DNA of 64,000 nucleotides from Acidobacteriaceae bacterium (lineage in GTDB: Bacteria > Acidobacteriota > Terriglobia > Terriglobales > Acidobacteriaceae), in assembly GCA_003132405.1 (NCBI GenBank), contig PKXQ01000064.1, forward strand, positions 1 to 64,000. Reading direction: 5' to 3'. The notes beneath the pieces were generated by a model. That model ran no database searches. It saw only the letters and a list, made by a program, of their open reading frames with translations, and was not told the origin of the DNA. Position 1 is the stretch's first letter. Each line of letters starts with the position of its first letter. Below, piece after piece: positions 8,101 to 16,774 of the stretch. A program made the translations under genes and the position numbers.

Positions 8101-8180
8101 CGTTCGCTATTCGTCGTTCGCTGTTCGCTGTTGGATGTCGCTAGACCGCCATTGCGAAGAGCGAACGACGAACAGCGAGA
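8101..8180. terminator. Inverted repeat between convergent genes, candidate bidirectional terminator
   Basis: TTCGTCGTTCGCT at 8110-8122 is exactly complementary to 8160-8172, and flanking TTCGCTGTTCGC words extend the pairing. It sits between sufT and the convergent small gene ending at 8189. There is no T-run, so it may be a structural repeat rather than a classical terminator. The words resemble those at 61901-61948. Confidence 0.45.
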
Positions 8181-8188
8181 AGCGCCTT

Positions 8189-8470
8189 CTAAAACTCTCC
8201 CAACTCCTCAAACGCCCGCGCCGCGCGCCGTTCCATCAACTCCTCAATCTTGCTCCCGATCTTCATCGCCAGATCCAGAAACCGCGTGCCCTGCCGTACA
8301 TACGAAGGCAGCTCTTCGCGAATCCGCACAAACTGATCCGGATACTCCGACGCCAGCACCGCTAATCCCACGCTGCCCACCAGTATCGCCGCCGGACGTC
8401 TTCCCTTCAGCGCCAACATCGCCGCGGTTCCCGCCGATCCCGCAATCACCGCTCGTTTCCAGTTCTCCAT
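8189..8470 (-). CDS. Small hypothetical protein
   Basis: The 93-residue product has a glycine/alanine-rich hydrophobic first half (residues 8-40, with I-A-G-S-A-G-T-A-A-M-L-A-L and I-L-V-G-S-V-G-L-A-V-L) followed by a charged helical second half. This suggests one or two membrane helices and a cytoplasmic tail. GAGGAG eight bases upstream supports the ATG at 8470. No family is recognised. It converges with sufT across the inverted repeat. Confidence 0.65.
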   Translation of the reverse strand: MENWKRAVIAGSAGTAAMLALKGRRPAAILVGSVGLAVLASEYPDQFVRIREELPSYVRQGTRFLDLAMKIGSKIEELMERRAARAFEELGEF

Positions 8471-8565
8471 GTCATCTCCTCGTTATTTCCTAGCAGGATT
8501 CTAAATCAACGCTCCATGCTTTATACTGTCCCGCCGGCGCTCAATCCCGACGAACGAACCCTACT

Positions 8566-9720
8566 ATGATGCAATCTCGAATCCTTCCGTTCATCGCTGC
8601 ATTTATGGTTGCCGCCAATCTAGCCGTCGCCCAAGCCAAGCCGCGAGCCCGCGATCTCGGCGTCCCCTTCGACGGCACTCCCGGCGTCTACAACGCCATC
8701 ACCGACGTCAAGGGAGTCGAAGTAGGCCACACCACGCTAATCTCCGGCAGCGGCAAACTCAAAGTCGGAGAAGGTCCCGTCCGCACCGGCGTCACGGCCG
8801 TCCTCCCCCGCGGCAAAGATTCGCTCGATCCCGTCTTCGGCGCCTGGTTCACGCTCAACGGCAACGGAGAAATGACCGGCACCACCTGGCTCGAAGACTC
8901 CGGCTTTCTCGAAGGCCCGGTCATGATCACCAACACGCACAGCGTCGGCGTTGTCCGCGACGCCGTCATTGCGTGGCGCATCAAGAAAGCTCCGCCCGAC
9001 AGTGAAGGCTATTCCTGGTCCCTGCCGGTCGTCGCTGAAACCGCCGATGACGACCTGAACGACATGAATGGATTTCACGTAAAGCCCGAGCACGCCTTCC
9101 ATGCTCTCGACACCGCTCACGGCGGCCCCGTCGAAGAAGGCAATGTTGGCGGCGGCACCGGCATGATCTGCAACGAATTCAAAGGCGGCATCGGCACCTC
9201 GTCGCGCGTCCTTCCCGCCCGCCTCGGAGGCTACACCGTTGGCGTCCTCGTGCAATGCAATTACGGCAGGCGTAGCCAGTTGCGGATAGCCGGAGTTCCC
9301 GTCGGCCAGGAAATTACCGACCACATGGTGCGCGACGAAGACATCGGATCGATCATCATCGTGATCGCCACCGACGCTCCGCTGCTTCCCACGCAACTGA
9401 AGCGAGTCGCCCGTCGTGCTGCACTTGGCCTCGGCCGCGATGGCAGCTTTTCCGGCGACGGTTCCGGCGACATCTTCATCGCCTTCTCCACCGCCAATCC
9501 CGGAGCAGCCGATGCGACCGGAGTGCGCGACCTGAAAATGCTGCCCAACCAAAAAATCAATCCGATTTTCTTAGCCACGGTTCAGGCCACGGAAGAAGCG
9601 GTAGTCAATGCCATGGTCGCCGCCGAAACCATGACCGGCATCAACGACTACACTGTCTACGCGCTGCCGCACGACCGTCTCCGCGAAGTGCTAAAAAAAT
9701 ACAACCGCCTGGCAAAGTAA
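8566..9720 (+). CDS. Secreted P1-family (DmpA/BapA-like) aminopeptidase
   Basis: The 384-residue protein has a signal peptide (residues 1 to about 24, ending A-Q-A) and a P1-family domain (S58/DmpA fold), a self-processing N-terminal-nucleophile amidohydrolase acting on N-terminal D-amino acids or beta-peptides. Evidence includes P-G-x-x-N-A-I-T-D-V-K-G-V-E-V-G-H-T-T, R-T-G-V-T-A-V-L-P-R, the N-V-G-G-G-T-G-M block, and D-I-G-S-I-I-I-V-I-A-T-D-A-P, where cleavage before the serine would create the nucleophile. Length fits the family. It probably acts in the periplasm. Substrate cannot be told from sequence; close relatives degrade D-amino acid amides, peptides or beta-alanyl peptides. Confidence 0.9.
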   Translation: MMQSRILPFIAAFMVAANLAVAQAKPRARDLGVPFDGTPGVYNAITDVKGVEVGHTTLISGSGKLKVGEGPVRTGVTAVLPRGKDSLDPVFGAWFTLNGNGEMTGTTWLEDSGFLEGPVMITNTHSVGVVRDAVIAWRIKKAPPDSEGYSWSLPVVAETADDDLNDMNGFHVKPEHAFHALDTAHGGPVEEGNVGGGTGMICNEFKGGIGTSSRVLPARLGGYTVGVLVQCNYGRRSQLRIAGVPVGQEITDHMVRDEDIGSIIIVIATDAPLLPTQLKRVARRAALGLGRDGSFSGDGSGDIFIAFSTANPGAADATGVRDLKMLPNQKINPIFLATVQATEEAVVNAMVAAETMTGINDYTVYALPHDRLREVLKKYNRLAK

Positions 9721-9954
9721 ACGTTGCGCGGACGGCGTTCTCAACTAACCAGACTCACGTAGGTACGGCCGCCCTCGGGAGCCTGCCCTGCCTTCGCCGA
9801 AGCCCCGAGCGAAGCCGAGGGGGAAGTCGAAGGGCCCATGCCGAGCAAAGCTCGGCGACCGCCTGCAGCTACGTAAATCCACCGGTTCGCCTAGGTTACC
9901 TTCGTTCCCACCGTTACGTTTCCGTTCCCGGCGCGCAAGGATACAATCCAGTCA

Positions 9955-10164
9955 GTGAAGGCCTACCGAATCGAGCGCATCAAAGGCGGCATGAAGTTCA
10001 ACTGCACGCGCTGCACCCACAGCGTCAGCACGCTGGATTTCGATGCCAAAGCCGGCAACCTCCGCACCCAGGCCGCCACCGCCATCAACGATCACGCAGC
10101 AAAATCGCACCACGAACCATTGGTGGTTTCCGCCGCCGACAGCCAACAGCGCAGCTGGCGCTAA
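9955..10164 (+). CDS. Small CxxC protein, hypothetical
   Basis: A 69-residue ORF with a GTG start (an ATG at 9991 is an alternative) and a single C-T-R-C pair near residues 17-20, followed by H-S-V-S-T-L-D-F-D and a histidine cluster (H-A-A-K-S-H-H). A zinc-binding role is conceivable. The overlapping minus-strand ORF has no such features. It stands alone between the peptidase and eutB. The 9721-9954 spacer before it holds only GC-rich inverted words. Confidence 0.4.
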   Translation: MKAYRIERIKGGMKFNCTRCTHSVSTLDFDAKAGNLRTQAATAINDHAAKSHHEPLVVSAADSQQRSWR

Positions 10165-10247
10165 ACGACAAACCACCAACCGATTAAATCCAGACAAACT
10201 ATCGCACGTCACCTGCGCGTTTTTCGGTAACATAGTGTCGCTGCTCC

Positions 10248-11648
10248 GTGTGCACCATGATCGAGCGCTTCGACTTCTCCGATCTCCGTGAGCTCTTTGC
10301 CAAAGCTAACGAAGAGAAATCTGGCGACCAACTAGCCGGCATCGCAGCGCGCTCGGAACGCGAGCGAGTAGCCGCAAAACGCAAACTCGCCGACCTGACG
10401 CTCGACGAAATTGTCCGACGCCCGCTGATCGATCCCGAAGAAGATGATGTCACCCGCCTCATCCTCGACATCCACGGTCAGCAAGCCTTCCGCTCCATCG
10501 CGAGCATGACCGTCGGCGAATTTCGAGAGTTCCTACTAGACGACGGCACCACAGAGACGCAACTGCATTCGCTGCAAAAAGCGATCATCCCCGAAATCGC
10601 CGCCGCAGTAGCCAAATTGATGAGCAACAAGGATCTGGTTCTAGCCGCTGCCAAAATTCGCAACGTCACCCGCTGCCGCAATACCCTGGGCGAGCGTGGA
10701 GTGCTCGGCATCCGCGCCCAACCCAATCATCCTGCCGACGACATCGGCGGAATTCTCCTAGCCGCCTTCGAGGGTTTGCTCTACGGCTGCGGAGACGCTG
10801 TCATCGGAGTGAATCCCGCCACAGATTCGGTCGAAACAGTCAGCGCGATTCTAGCGGCCCTCAATCGCCTGATCGACGCCTACGAAATTCCCACGCAGAC
10901 CTGTTGCCTCGCCCATATCACCACGCAGTTGGCGGCCTTAAATCGCGGTTCCCCAGTCGATCTTCTCTTCCAATCCGTAGCCGGCACAGAGGCGGCTAAT
11001 CGCAGCTTTGGAATCACTCTAAACATGCTCCGCGAGGGTCGTGATCAAGTTCAAGAGCACCATCGCCAACGAAATGTCCGCTGGGCAGGCGACCAGGTCA
11101 TGTACTTCGAAACCGGCCAGGGTAGCGCCCTCTCCGCCGAGGCGCATAACGGAGTCGATCAACTCACACTCGAAGCGCGCGCCTACGGAGTAGCACGCGC
11201 CTTCGACCCCTTCCTAGTTAATAGTGTGGTCGGCTTCATCGGCCCCGAGTATTTATACGACGAACGCCAAATTATCCGCGCCGGACTCGAAGATCATTTC
11301 ATGGGTAAGCTGCTGGGGCTGCCTATGGGATGCGACGTCTGTTACACCAATCACGCCGCCGCCGACCAGAACTCAGCCGATAACTTGCTTTTACTTCTAA
11401 GCGCAGCCGGTTGTAACTACTTCATGGGCGTTCCCTGCTCTGACGACGTGATGCTCAACTATCAATCCACCAGTTATCACGACGCATTGGCCGCGAGGCG
11501 TCTCTTCAATCTTCGTCCCGCCCCAGAGTTTCTCGCTTGGTTGCAGAACACGGGAATCTATCGTGGCACGGAATTGGCGTCTCTTGACCCGTCCGCGAGA
11601 CGCCAACTGATGCATGGTTTGGAGGCATCGCTGGAGAAAGCGCTCTGA
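10248..11648 (+). CDS. eutB: Ethanolamine ammonia-lyase large subunit EutB
   Basis: EutB is the catalytic TIM-barrel subunit of adenosylcobalamin-dependent ethanolamine ammonia-lyase, which turns ethanolamine into acetaldehyde and ammonia. The 466-residue length matches the family (about 453-467). Recognisable stretches include K-A-N-E-E-K-S-G-D-Q-L-A-G-I-A-A near the N terminus, R-N-T-L-G-E-R-G-V-L-G-I-R-A-Q-P-N-H-P-A-D-D, Y-F-E-T-G-Q-G-S-A-L-S-A, and M-G-C-D-V-C-Y-T-N-H-A. GTG at 10248 or ATG at 10257 could be the start. eutC follows immediately (TGA then ATG with no gap). No B12 riboswitch is visible in the short upstream region. Confidence 0.96.
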   Translation: MCTMIERFDFSDLRELFAKANEEKSGDQLAGIAARSERERVAAKRKLADLTLDEIVRRPLIDPEEDDVTRLILDIHGQQAFRSIASMTVGEFREFLLDDGTTETQLHSLQKAIIPEIAAAVAKLMSNKDLVLAAAKIRNVTRCRNTLGERGVLGIRAQPNHPADDIGGILLAAFEGLLYGCGDAVIGVNPATDSVETVSAILAALNRLIDAYEIPTQTCCLAHITTQLAALNRGSPVDLLFQSVAGTEAANRSFGITLNMLREGRDQVQEHHRQRNVRWAGDQVMYFETGQGSALSAEAHNGVDQLTLEARAYGVARAFDPFLVNSVVGFIGPEYLYDERQIIRAGLEDHFMGKLLGLPMGCDVCYTNHAAADQNSADNLLLLLSAAGCNYFMGVPCSDDVMLNYQSTSYHDALAARRLFNLRPAPEFLAWLQNTGIYRGTELASLDPSARRQLMHGLEASLEKAL

Positions 11649-12443
11649 ATGGCCTTGGAAGATGACCAACTCGCCACCCGCGATTTGTCCGACTTCGGCG
11701 TGTCCGAGATCCTAAAGAAAGTGCGCGCGAAAACTCCGGCACGCCTGTTAGCCGGTCGCAGTGGAGCCGCCTACCGAACCAATACTCAACTGGAACTGCG
11801 CGAAGCCCATGCCGCCGCTCGCGATGCCGTGCGCACGGAGTTAGACCTAGTCACTACTCTAGGCGCCGATTTCGTCCGCAACTGGAATCTGTTTCAGGTT
11901 AGCTCGCAAGCAGCGACCAAAGACGAATATCTACTTCGCCCGGACCTGGGTCGACATCTCAGTAAAGCATCTCGCGAGGAAATAAACAGGCACTGCACAA
12001 CCGGAAACGATTTGCAGATTGTGATCGGCGATGGCCTTTCAGTAACCGCCGTCGCCGTCCAAGTTCCGCCACTGTTGCCACTCTTAACCGAGGGCGCGAC
12101 AGTCCGCGGCTGGAGCATCGGCCAGATATTTGAAATCCGTTACTGCCGAGTCAGCATTATCAACGAAATTGGCGAGTTACTCAATCCGCAAGTTGTAGTG
12201 CTACTCATCGGCGAACGCCCAGGGTTAGCAACCGCCGAGAGTCTTTCAGCGTACATGGCATATCGGCCAAGAGCAACTCACACCGATGCCCGTCGCAATC
12301 TAATCTCGAATATTCACGTTCGCGGAGTTACGGCAGAACAAGCAGCCAAGCGAATTCTCAACTTGGCTGCCGCCATGATGAAGAGTAAGACGAGCGGTTA
12401 TCAACTGCGCGAAGAGTTCCAGGTGTTATTCGTCCAAAAATAA
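11649..12443 (+). CDS. eutC: Ethanolamine ammonia-lyase small subunit EutC
   Basis: EutC pairs with EutB and helps form the adenosylcobalamin-binding site. The 264-residue protein contains the family stretches T-P-A-R-L-L-A-G-R-S-G-A-A-Y-R-T, Q-I-V-I-G-D-G-L-S-V-T-A-V, L-I-G-E-R-P-G-L-A-T-A-E-S-L-S-A-Y, and a final N-I-H-V-R-G-V motif. Its ATG directly abuts the eutB stop, so the two are translated together. It is somewhat shorter at the N terminus than the E. coli protein (about 295). No carboxysome-like shell genes, EutA or EutH are nearby, so this is a shell-less ethanolamine route or depends on genes elsewhere. Confidence 0.95.
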   Translation: MALEDDQLATRDLSDFGVSEILKKVRAKTPARLLAGRSGAAYRTNTQLELREAHAAARDAVRTELDLVTTLGADFVRNWNLFQVSSQAATKDEYLLRPDLGRHLSKASREEINRHCTTGNDLQIVIGDGLSVTAVAVQVPPLLPLLTEGATVRGWSIGQIFEIRYCRVSIINEIGELLNPQVVVLLIGERPGLATAESLSAYMAYRPRATHTDARRNLISNIHVRGVTAEQAAKRILNLAAAMMKSKTSGYQLREEFQVLFVQK

Positions 12444-12454
12444 CTCGATAGCTT

Positions 12455-13789
12455 CTACTTCACAGCTTGATCCGTAATCTCCAGCCCACGGTCAATAATC
12501 GCAAACGCCTCGCGCAGTTGTTGCTCGTTGATACACAGCGGAGGATTGGTGAAAAAAGTATTCCAGCGAACGAACGTATAGAGCCCATTCTCCCGGAAAA
12601 ATTTGCCAAGCGCAACCATTTCGTCGGAAGTACCGTTGAACGGCGCCATCGGCTCCCGCGTCGAGCGATTACGAATTAATTCAACAATGCCGAACAATCC
12701 AATCGACCGCACCGCGCCTACCGACGGATGTTTCGCCTGCAACTCCGCGCCCAGCGCCTTCATGATCTCGCCCAGCTTCCGCGAATTCTCAATCAAGTGG
12801 TCTTCCTCGTAAACGCGAACAGTGGCCAGCGCCGCTGCGCATCCCATCGGATGACTATTGTAAGTAAGTCCGCCATAGAAGACTTTGTCATCGAAGTGCC
12901 GGGCAATATGCTGCCGCATCCCAACCGCACCCAAAGGCAAATAACTCGACGTAAGTCCCTTAGCCATGCAGAGTAAGTCAGGAACAACCTTCCAATGATC
13001 GACCGCGAACCATTCTCCGGTGCGGCCAAAACCCGACATAACCTCGTCGGCAATCATCAGAATTCCATACTTGTCACACAGTTTTCGCACGCCTTCCAAA
13101 TATCCATCCGGCGGCACAAGAATGCCATTCGTCCCGGTCACCGGCTCGAGTATGAAAGCGCCAATCGTGTGCGGACCTTCCAGTTGAACAATTTCCTCGA
13201 TTGTCGACAGTGCGGTGTCAGCCGACTCCCATCCGCGTTCGATGCCGTGATACGGGTCAAGCACGCGCACCACACCCGGCATTCCCGGCTCCACCGCCCA
13301 TCTCCGAGGATCGCCAGTGAGGCTAATTGCCCCCGCCGTAGCTCCATGATAAGAGCGATAACGCGCGATAATCTTGTGCCTTCCGGTAAAGAAGCGGGCA
13401 ATCTTGATCGCGTTCTCATTCGCTTCAGCGCCGCCATTCGTAAAAAAGAATGTATCAATATCGCCCGGCGCAACCTCCGCCAACTTAGCTCCCAGTCGCG
13501 CCCGCGGTTCCGTGGCCATAAACGGATTGGCATACACCAATACCGATGCCTGCTCCGCGATCGCTCGAATCACGCGCTCATCGCCGTGTCCAATGTTTAC
13601 CGACATCAACTGGCTGTTGAAATCGATGAAGCGCTTCCCTTCCGGCGTCCAGAAATAAATTCCCTTCGCCCGCGCTACCGGAATTGGATCGACCTTCGAT
13701 TGTGCCGACCACTCAAACAATGTGTGCTTCTTAGTGAGATCGACGATCTCCTGGCCGGTCATCGCGGCAACTTCGGTTGACATAGTCAT
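12455..13789 (-). CDS. Class III aminotransferase, taurine/polyamine-type
   Basis: This 444-residue PLP enzyme is a fold-type I class III aminotransferase. Visible marks are the cofactor-phosphate loop F-T-N-G-G-A-E-A-N-E-N-A-I-K, the Y-H-G-A-T-A-G-A motif, the conserved aspartate in L-M-I-A-D-E-V-M-S-G-F-G-R-T-G, and the PLP lysine in C-M-A-K-G-L-T-S-S-Y. The N-terminal pattern (T-L-F-E-W-S-A-Q with D-F-N-S-Q-L-M-S-V-N-I-G-H) resembles taurine-pyruvate aminotransferase and its relatives. The context (GabT, aldehyde dehydrogenase, polyamine transporter) suggests an amine donor such as putrescine, taurine or beta-alanine. It is the last gene of the minus-strand set, 50 bases after gabT, and converges with eutC. 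Confidence 0.88.
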   Translation of the reverse strand: MTMSTEVAAMTGQEIVDLTKKHTLFEWSAQSKVDPIPVARAKGIYFWTPEGKRFIDFNSQLMSVNIGHGDERVIRAIAEQASVLVYANPFMATEPRARLGAKLAEVAPGDIDTFFFTNGGAEANENAIKIARFFTGRHKIIARYRSYHGATAGAISLTGDPRRWAVEPGMPGVVRVLDPYHGIERGWESADTALSTIEEIVQLEGPHTIGAFILEPVTGTNGILVPPDGYLEGVRKLCDKYGILMIADEVMSGFGRTGEWFAVDHWKVVPDLLCMAKGLTSSYLPLGAVGMRQHIARHFDDKVFYGGLTYNSHPMGCAAALATVRVYEEDHLIENSRKLGEIMKALGAELQAKHPSVGAVRSIGLFGIVELIRNRSTREPMAPFNGTSDEMVALGKFFRENGLYTFVRWNTFFTNPPLCINEQQLREAFAIIDRGLEITDQAVK

Positions 13790-13839
13790 AGGATTTAAAA
13801 GCCTGCCAAACTTATCTACGGACAGCGCAGGACACCATC

Positions 13840-15204
13840 CTAAGCAAACTGTCCGGTCAACACATCTTTCTTCTCAGCAACGTGCGCCAGCGCAGATTCA
13901 AGCACGTCCATCCCCTCATTGATTTGCGAGTCCGCAATCACCAGCGGCACCAGCAACCGAATCACGTTACTGTAGGACCCAGCCGTGATGGTTATCAATC
14001 CATGCTCGTAACAATATTGTGAGACTCGAGTCGTCTCTGTATCTGCGGGTTCGCGCGTTGCCTTCGACCGCACAAGTTCCAGCGCCTGCATCGCGCCAAG
14101 GCCACGAACATCTCCGACGAGTTCCCACCGCGCCTGCCACTTTGCCGCGCGTTTTCGAAATCGTTCGCCCAGCACGTTCGCGCGCGCACAAAGATTTTCT
14201 TTCTCGATAACGTCGAGAACGGCCAACGACGCTTCGCAAGCAGCTGGATTTCCCGCAAACGTTCCGCCCAACTGGCCGACGCCGGGAGCATCCATAATTT
14301 CGGCGCGTCCCGTCACTGCCCCCATAGGCAGTCCACCAGTAAGCGATTTCGCCATCGTGACCAGGTCGGGCTCCAGCCCTAGGCGCTCGCATGCAAACAT
14401 TGCCCCCGTGCGCGCAAACCCGGTTTGCACTTCATCGGCAATGAGCACAATTCCATGTTCGCGGCAAATCGCGCTAAGCGTCGGATAGAACTCCGCAGGC
14501 GGTGTTACAAACCCACCCTCGCCCAGAATCGGCTCGACAATCACTGCCGCCACCGACTCAGCCGCAACCACCCGTTTGAAAGTATCTTCAATGTGCCGCG
14601 CACAATACACATCGCAAGACGGATAACTCATCGAGTAAGAACAGCGAAAACAATAGGCATAAGGAATACGATAGACCTCAGCCGGGAACGGCTCGAAACC
14701 AGCTTTGTAAGGATACGTCTTACTGGTCGCCGCCATCGCCATGTAAGTACGGCCATGAAACGCATCTTCAAAGCTGATAATCGCGGACCGTTTCGTATAA
14801 CAGCGCGCGATCTTGATCGCATTTTCCACAGCTTCAGCGCCCGTGTTCACAAGGATGGTCTTCTTAGGACCTTTACCCGGGACCAATGCATTTAACTTTT
14901 CGCAGACAGCTATATAACTCTCATAGGGGAGCACATTGAAGCTCGTGTGCAGGAAACGATCCAACTGGCGTCGGATAGCGTCCACCACAGTCGGTGCGCG
15001 ATGTCCCGTGTTCAGACAACCTATACCGCCGGCAAAATCAATCAGCCGATTGCCATCAACATCCTCGACTACCGCCCCTTCTGCCTTGGCAACGAACACC
15101 GGCGTAGCGTGAAACACCCCTCGAACGACCGCTGCATCGCGACGCTTCATCAACGCTTGCGAGCGCGGTCCCGGAATAGATGTGCGCAATTGAATACTCG
15201 ACAT
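13840..15204 (-). CDS. gabT: 4-aminobutyrate aminotransferase
   Basis: A 454-residue class III aminotransferase of the GabT type, which converts GABA and 2-oxoglutarate to succinate semialdehyde and glutamate. Features are D-F-A-G-G-I-G-C-L-N-T-G-H near residue 55, V-N-T-G-A-E-A-V-E-N-A-I-K-I-A, F-H-G-R-T, L-I-A-D-E-V-Q-T-G-F-A-R-T-G, and the PLP lysine in T-M-A-K-S-L-T-G-G-L-P. Length and motif order fit GabT closely. It lies 68 bases after the aldehyde dehydrogenase on the same strand; together they would turn an aminoaldehyde into GABA and then into a TCA-cycle precursor. 5-aminovalerate is a possible alternative substrate. No succinate-semialdehyde dehydrogenase lies beside it, apart from the neighbouring aldehyde dehydrogenase. 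Confidence 0.88.
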   Translation of the reverse strand: MSSIQLRTSIPGPRSQALMKRRDAAVVRGVFHATPVFVAKAEGAVVEDVDGNRLIDFAGGIGCLNTGHRAPTVVDAIRRQLDRFLHTSFNVLPYESYIAVCEKLNALVPGKGPKKTILVNTGAEAVENAIKIARCYTKRSAIISFEDAFHGRTYMAMAATSKTYPYKAGFEPFPAEVYRIPYAYCFRCSYSMSYPSCDVYCARHIEDTFKRVVAAESVAAVIVEPILGEGGFVTPPAEFYPTLSAICREHGIVLIADEVQTGFARTGAMFACERLGLEPDLVTMAKSLTGGLPMGAVTGRAEIMDAPGVGQLGGTFAGNPAACEASLAVLDVIEKENLCARANVLGERFRKRAAKWQARWELVGDVRGLGAMQALELVRSKATREPADTETTRVSQYCYEHGLITITAGSYSNVIRLLVPLVIADSQINEGMDVLESALAHVAEKKDVLTGQFA

Positions 15205-15272
15205 AAATCAATCTCATTCTTGTTTTGGCGCCCTCTACTGGCAAGTGAGCACTGGTAACTGGCAACTGTTTC

Positions 15273-16754
15273 TCAGTACCAGCCAATCGGCGCTTCATTT
15301 AGGTTGATATATACCTGCTTCGTCTCGAGATACTCTTCTATCCCCCACGGTCCTAACTCACGCCCAAAGCCTGACTGTTTATAACCGCCCCACGGCGCCT
15401 CAACGTAAGTCGGTTGCATGTGATTGACCCAAACAATGCCCGCGCGCAACGCCTTCACCGCACGCATGGCCTTGAAAATATCGCGTGTCCACACAGCAGC
15501 CGCCAGTCCGTAAGGCGTATCGTTCGCAATCTTGAGCGCGTCTTTCTCATCATCGAACGGAATCACTGCCGCAACCGGGCCAAATATCTCCTCGCGTGCG
15601 ATTCGGGCATTGTTATCGACGTCATAGAAGATGGTTGGTTGCACATAGTAGCCCTTGGCTAACTTCTCTGGACGCCCGCCACCAGAAGCTAGCTTGGCCT
15701 CCTTCTTGCCGATCTCCACATAGTCGCACACCCGGTCATATTGCTCTTTCGAAACTAGCGATCCCATCTTTGTTTCGCGCTCAAGAGGAGGCCCGATCTT
15801 AATTTTCTTAGCCTTCTCGGCCATAGCTTCCACAAACTTACTGTAAATCGTTTTTTGCACCAAAATGCGGCTACCCGCAGAACACACTTCGCCCTGATTA
15901 ATGAATACCCCAAATAACGCTCCATCGATGGCGGCCTCGAAGTCAGCGTCCGCAAAAAAAATGTTAGGCGACTTACCTCCCAGTTCCAGTGTCACGCGTT
16001 TCACGGTATCCGCTGCCTCTTTCACAATGATCTTGCCGACTGCGGCCGATCCCGTGAAGGCAATTTTGTTTACGTCCGGATGCTTGACCAGAGGCGAGCC
16101 GCAGCTTTCGCCGAAGCCCGTGATCACGTTCACCACGCCTTTGGGCAGGCCAACTTCATCCAACCACTTCGCCAGTTCGAGCGCGGTGAGCGGCGTCTGC
16201 TCGGCTGGCTTCAGCACACAAGTACAACCCGCCGCCAGCGCGGGAGCCAACTTCCACGCGGCCATCATCAGGGGATAATTCCACGGAATAATCTGACCGG
16301 CAACGCCCATCGGTTCTTTTAGCGAGAGGCTCATTGCATTGTCGGGAACAGGATTCACATAGCCCACGACCTTCGTGGCCAGCCCGCCGTAGTATTCAAA
16401 GCAGGTCGCGACGTCATTAATGTCATACTCGGCCTCCACGATCGGCTTTCCTGAGTTACGGCATTCCAGTTCGGCGAGCATACTCATGTTCTGCCGTACT
16501 TTGTCGGCTAATCGAAACAGAACACGCCCCCGCTCTTGCGCTGTTGTGCTCGCCCACGGCCCTTCCTCGAATGCGGCCTTGGCAGCCGCAACCGCGCGGT
16601 TCACATCGTCCGCATTCGCGTCGGGAACCTGGGCAATGACCTCTTCGGTCGACGGATCGTACACAGGAAATGTTTTGGCCGACTTACTCGCGATCCAATC
16701 GCCATTGATCAGCATCGAATAAGTCTTGACGTCGGTTTTAACTCCACCGGGCAT
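15273..16754 (-). CDS. Betaine-aldehyde-type aldehyde dehydrogenase
   Basis: A full-length (493-residue) NAD(P)-dependent aldehyde dehydrogenase. The catalytic cysteine is in N-Q-G-E-V-C-S-A-G-S-R and the general-base glutamate in L-E-L-G-G-K-S-P; the cofactor site I-I-P-W-N-Y-P and F-T-G-S-A-A-V-G are intact. The sequence resembles the betaine aldehyde and gamma-aminobutyraldehyde dehydrogenase subfamily. In this setting the likely substrate is 4-aminobutyraldehyde or a related aminoaldehyde made by an adjacent aminotransferase, giving GABA for GabT. It lies 20 bases after the permease stop, so the two are probably cotranscribed. Without choline dehydrogenase nearby, a role in betaine synthesis is less likely. 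Confidence 0.88.
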   Translation of the reverse strand: MPGGVKTDVKTYSMLINGDWIASKSAKTFPVYDPSTEEVIAQVPDANADDVNRAVAAAKAAFEEGPWASTTAQERGRVLFRLADKVRQNMSMLAELECRNSGKPIVEAEYDINDVATCFEYYGGLATKVVGYVNPVPDNAMSLSLKEPMGVAGQIIPWNYPLMMAAWKLAPALAAGCTCVLKPAEQTPLTALELAKWLDEVGLPKGVVNVITGFGESCGSPLVKHPDVNKIAFTGSAAVGKIIVKEAADTVKRVTLELGGKSPNIFFADADFEAAIDGALFGVFINQGEVCSAGSRILVQKTIYSKFVEAMAEKAKKIKIGPPLERETKMGSLVSKEQYDRVCDYVEIGKKEAKLASGGGRPEKLAKGYYVQPTIFYDVDNNARIAREEIFGPVAAVIPFDDEKDALKIANDTPYGLAAAVWTRDIFKAMRAVKALRAGIVWVNHMQPTYVEAPWGGYKQSGFGRELGPWGIEEYLETKQVYINLNEAPIGWY

Positions 16755-16774
16755 AACTCCTCCACAAATTATCT

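Noticed and set aside
10165-10247. Possible B12 riboswitch before eutB
   Set aside because: Only 83 bases, with no B12-box or long pairing visible.
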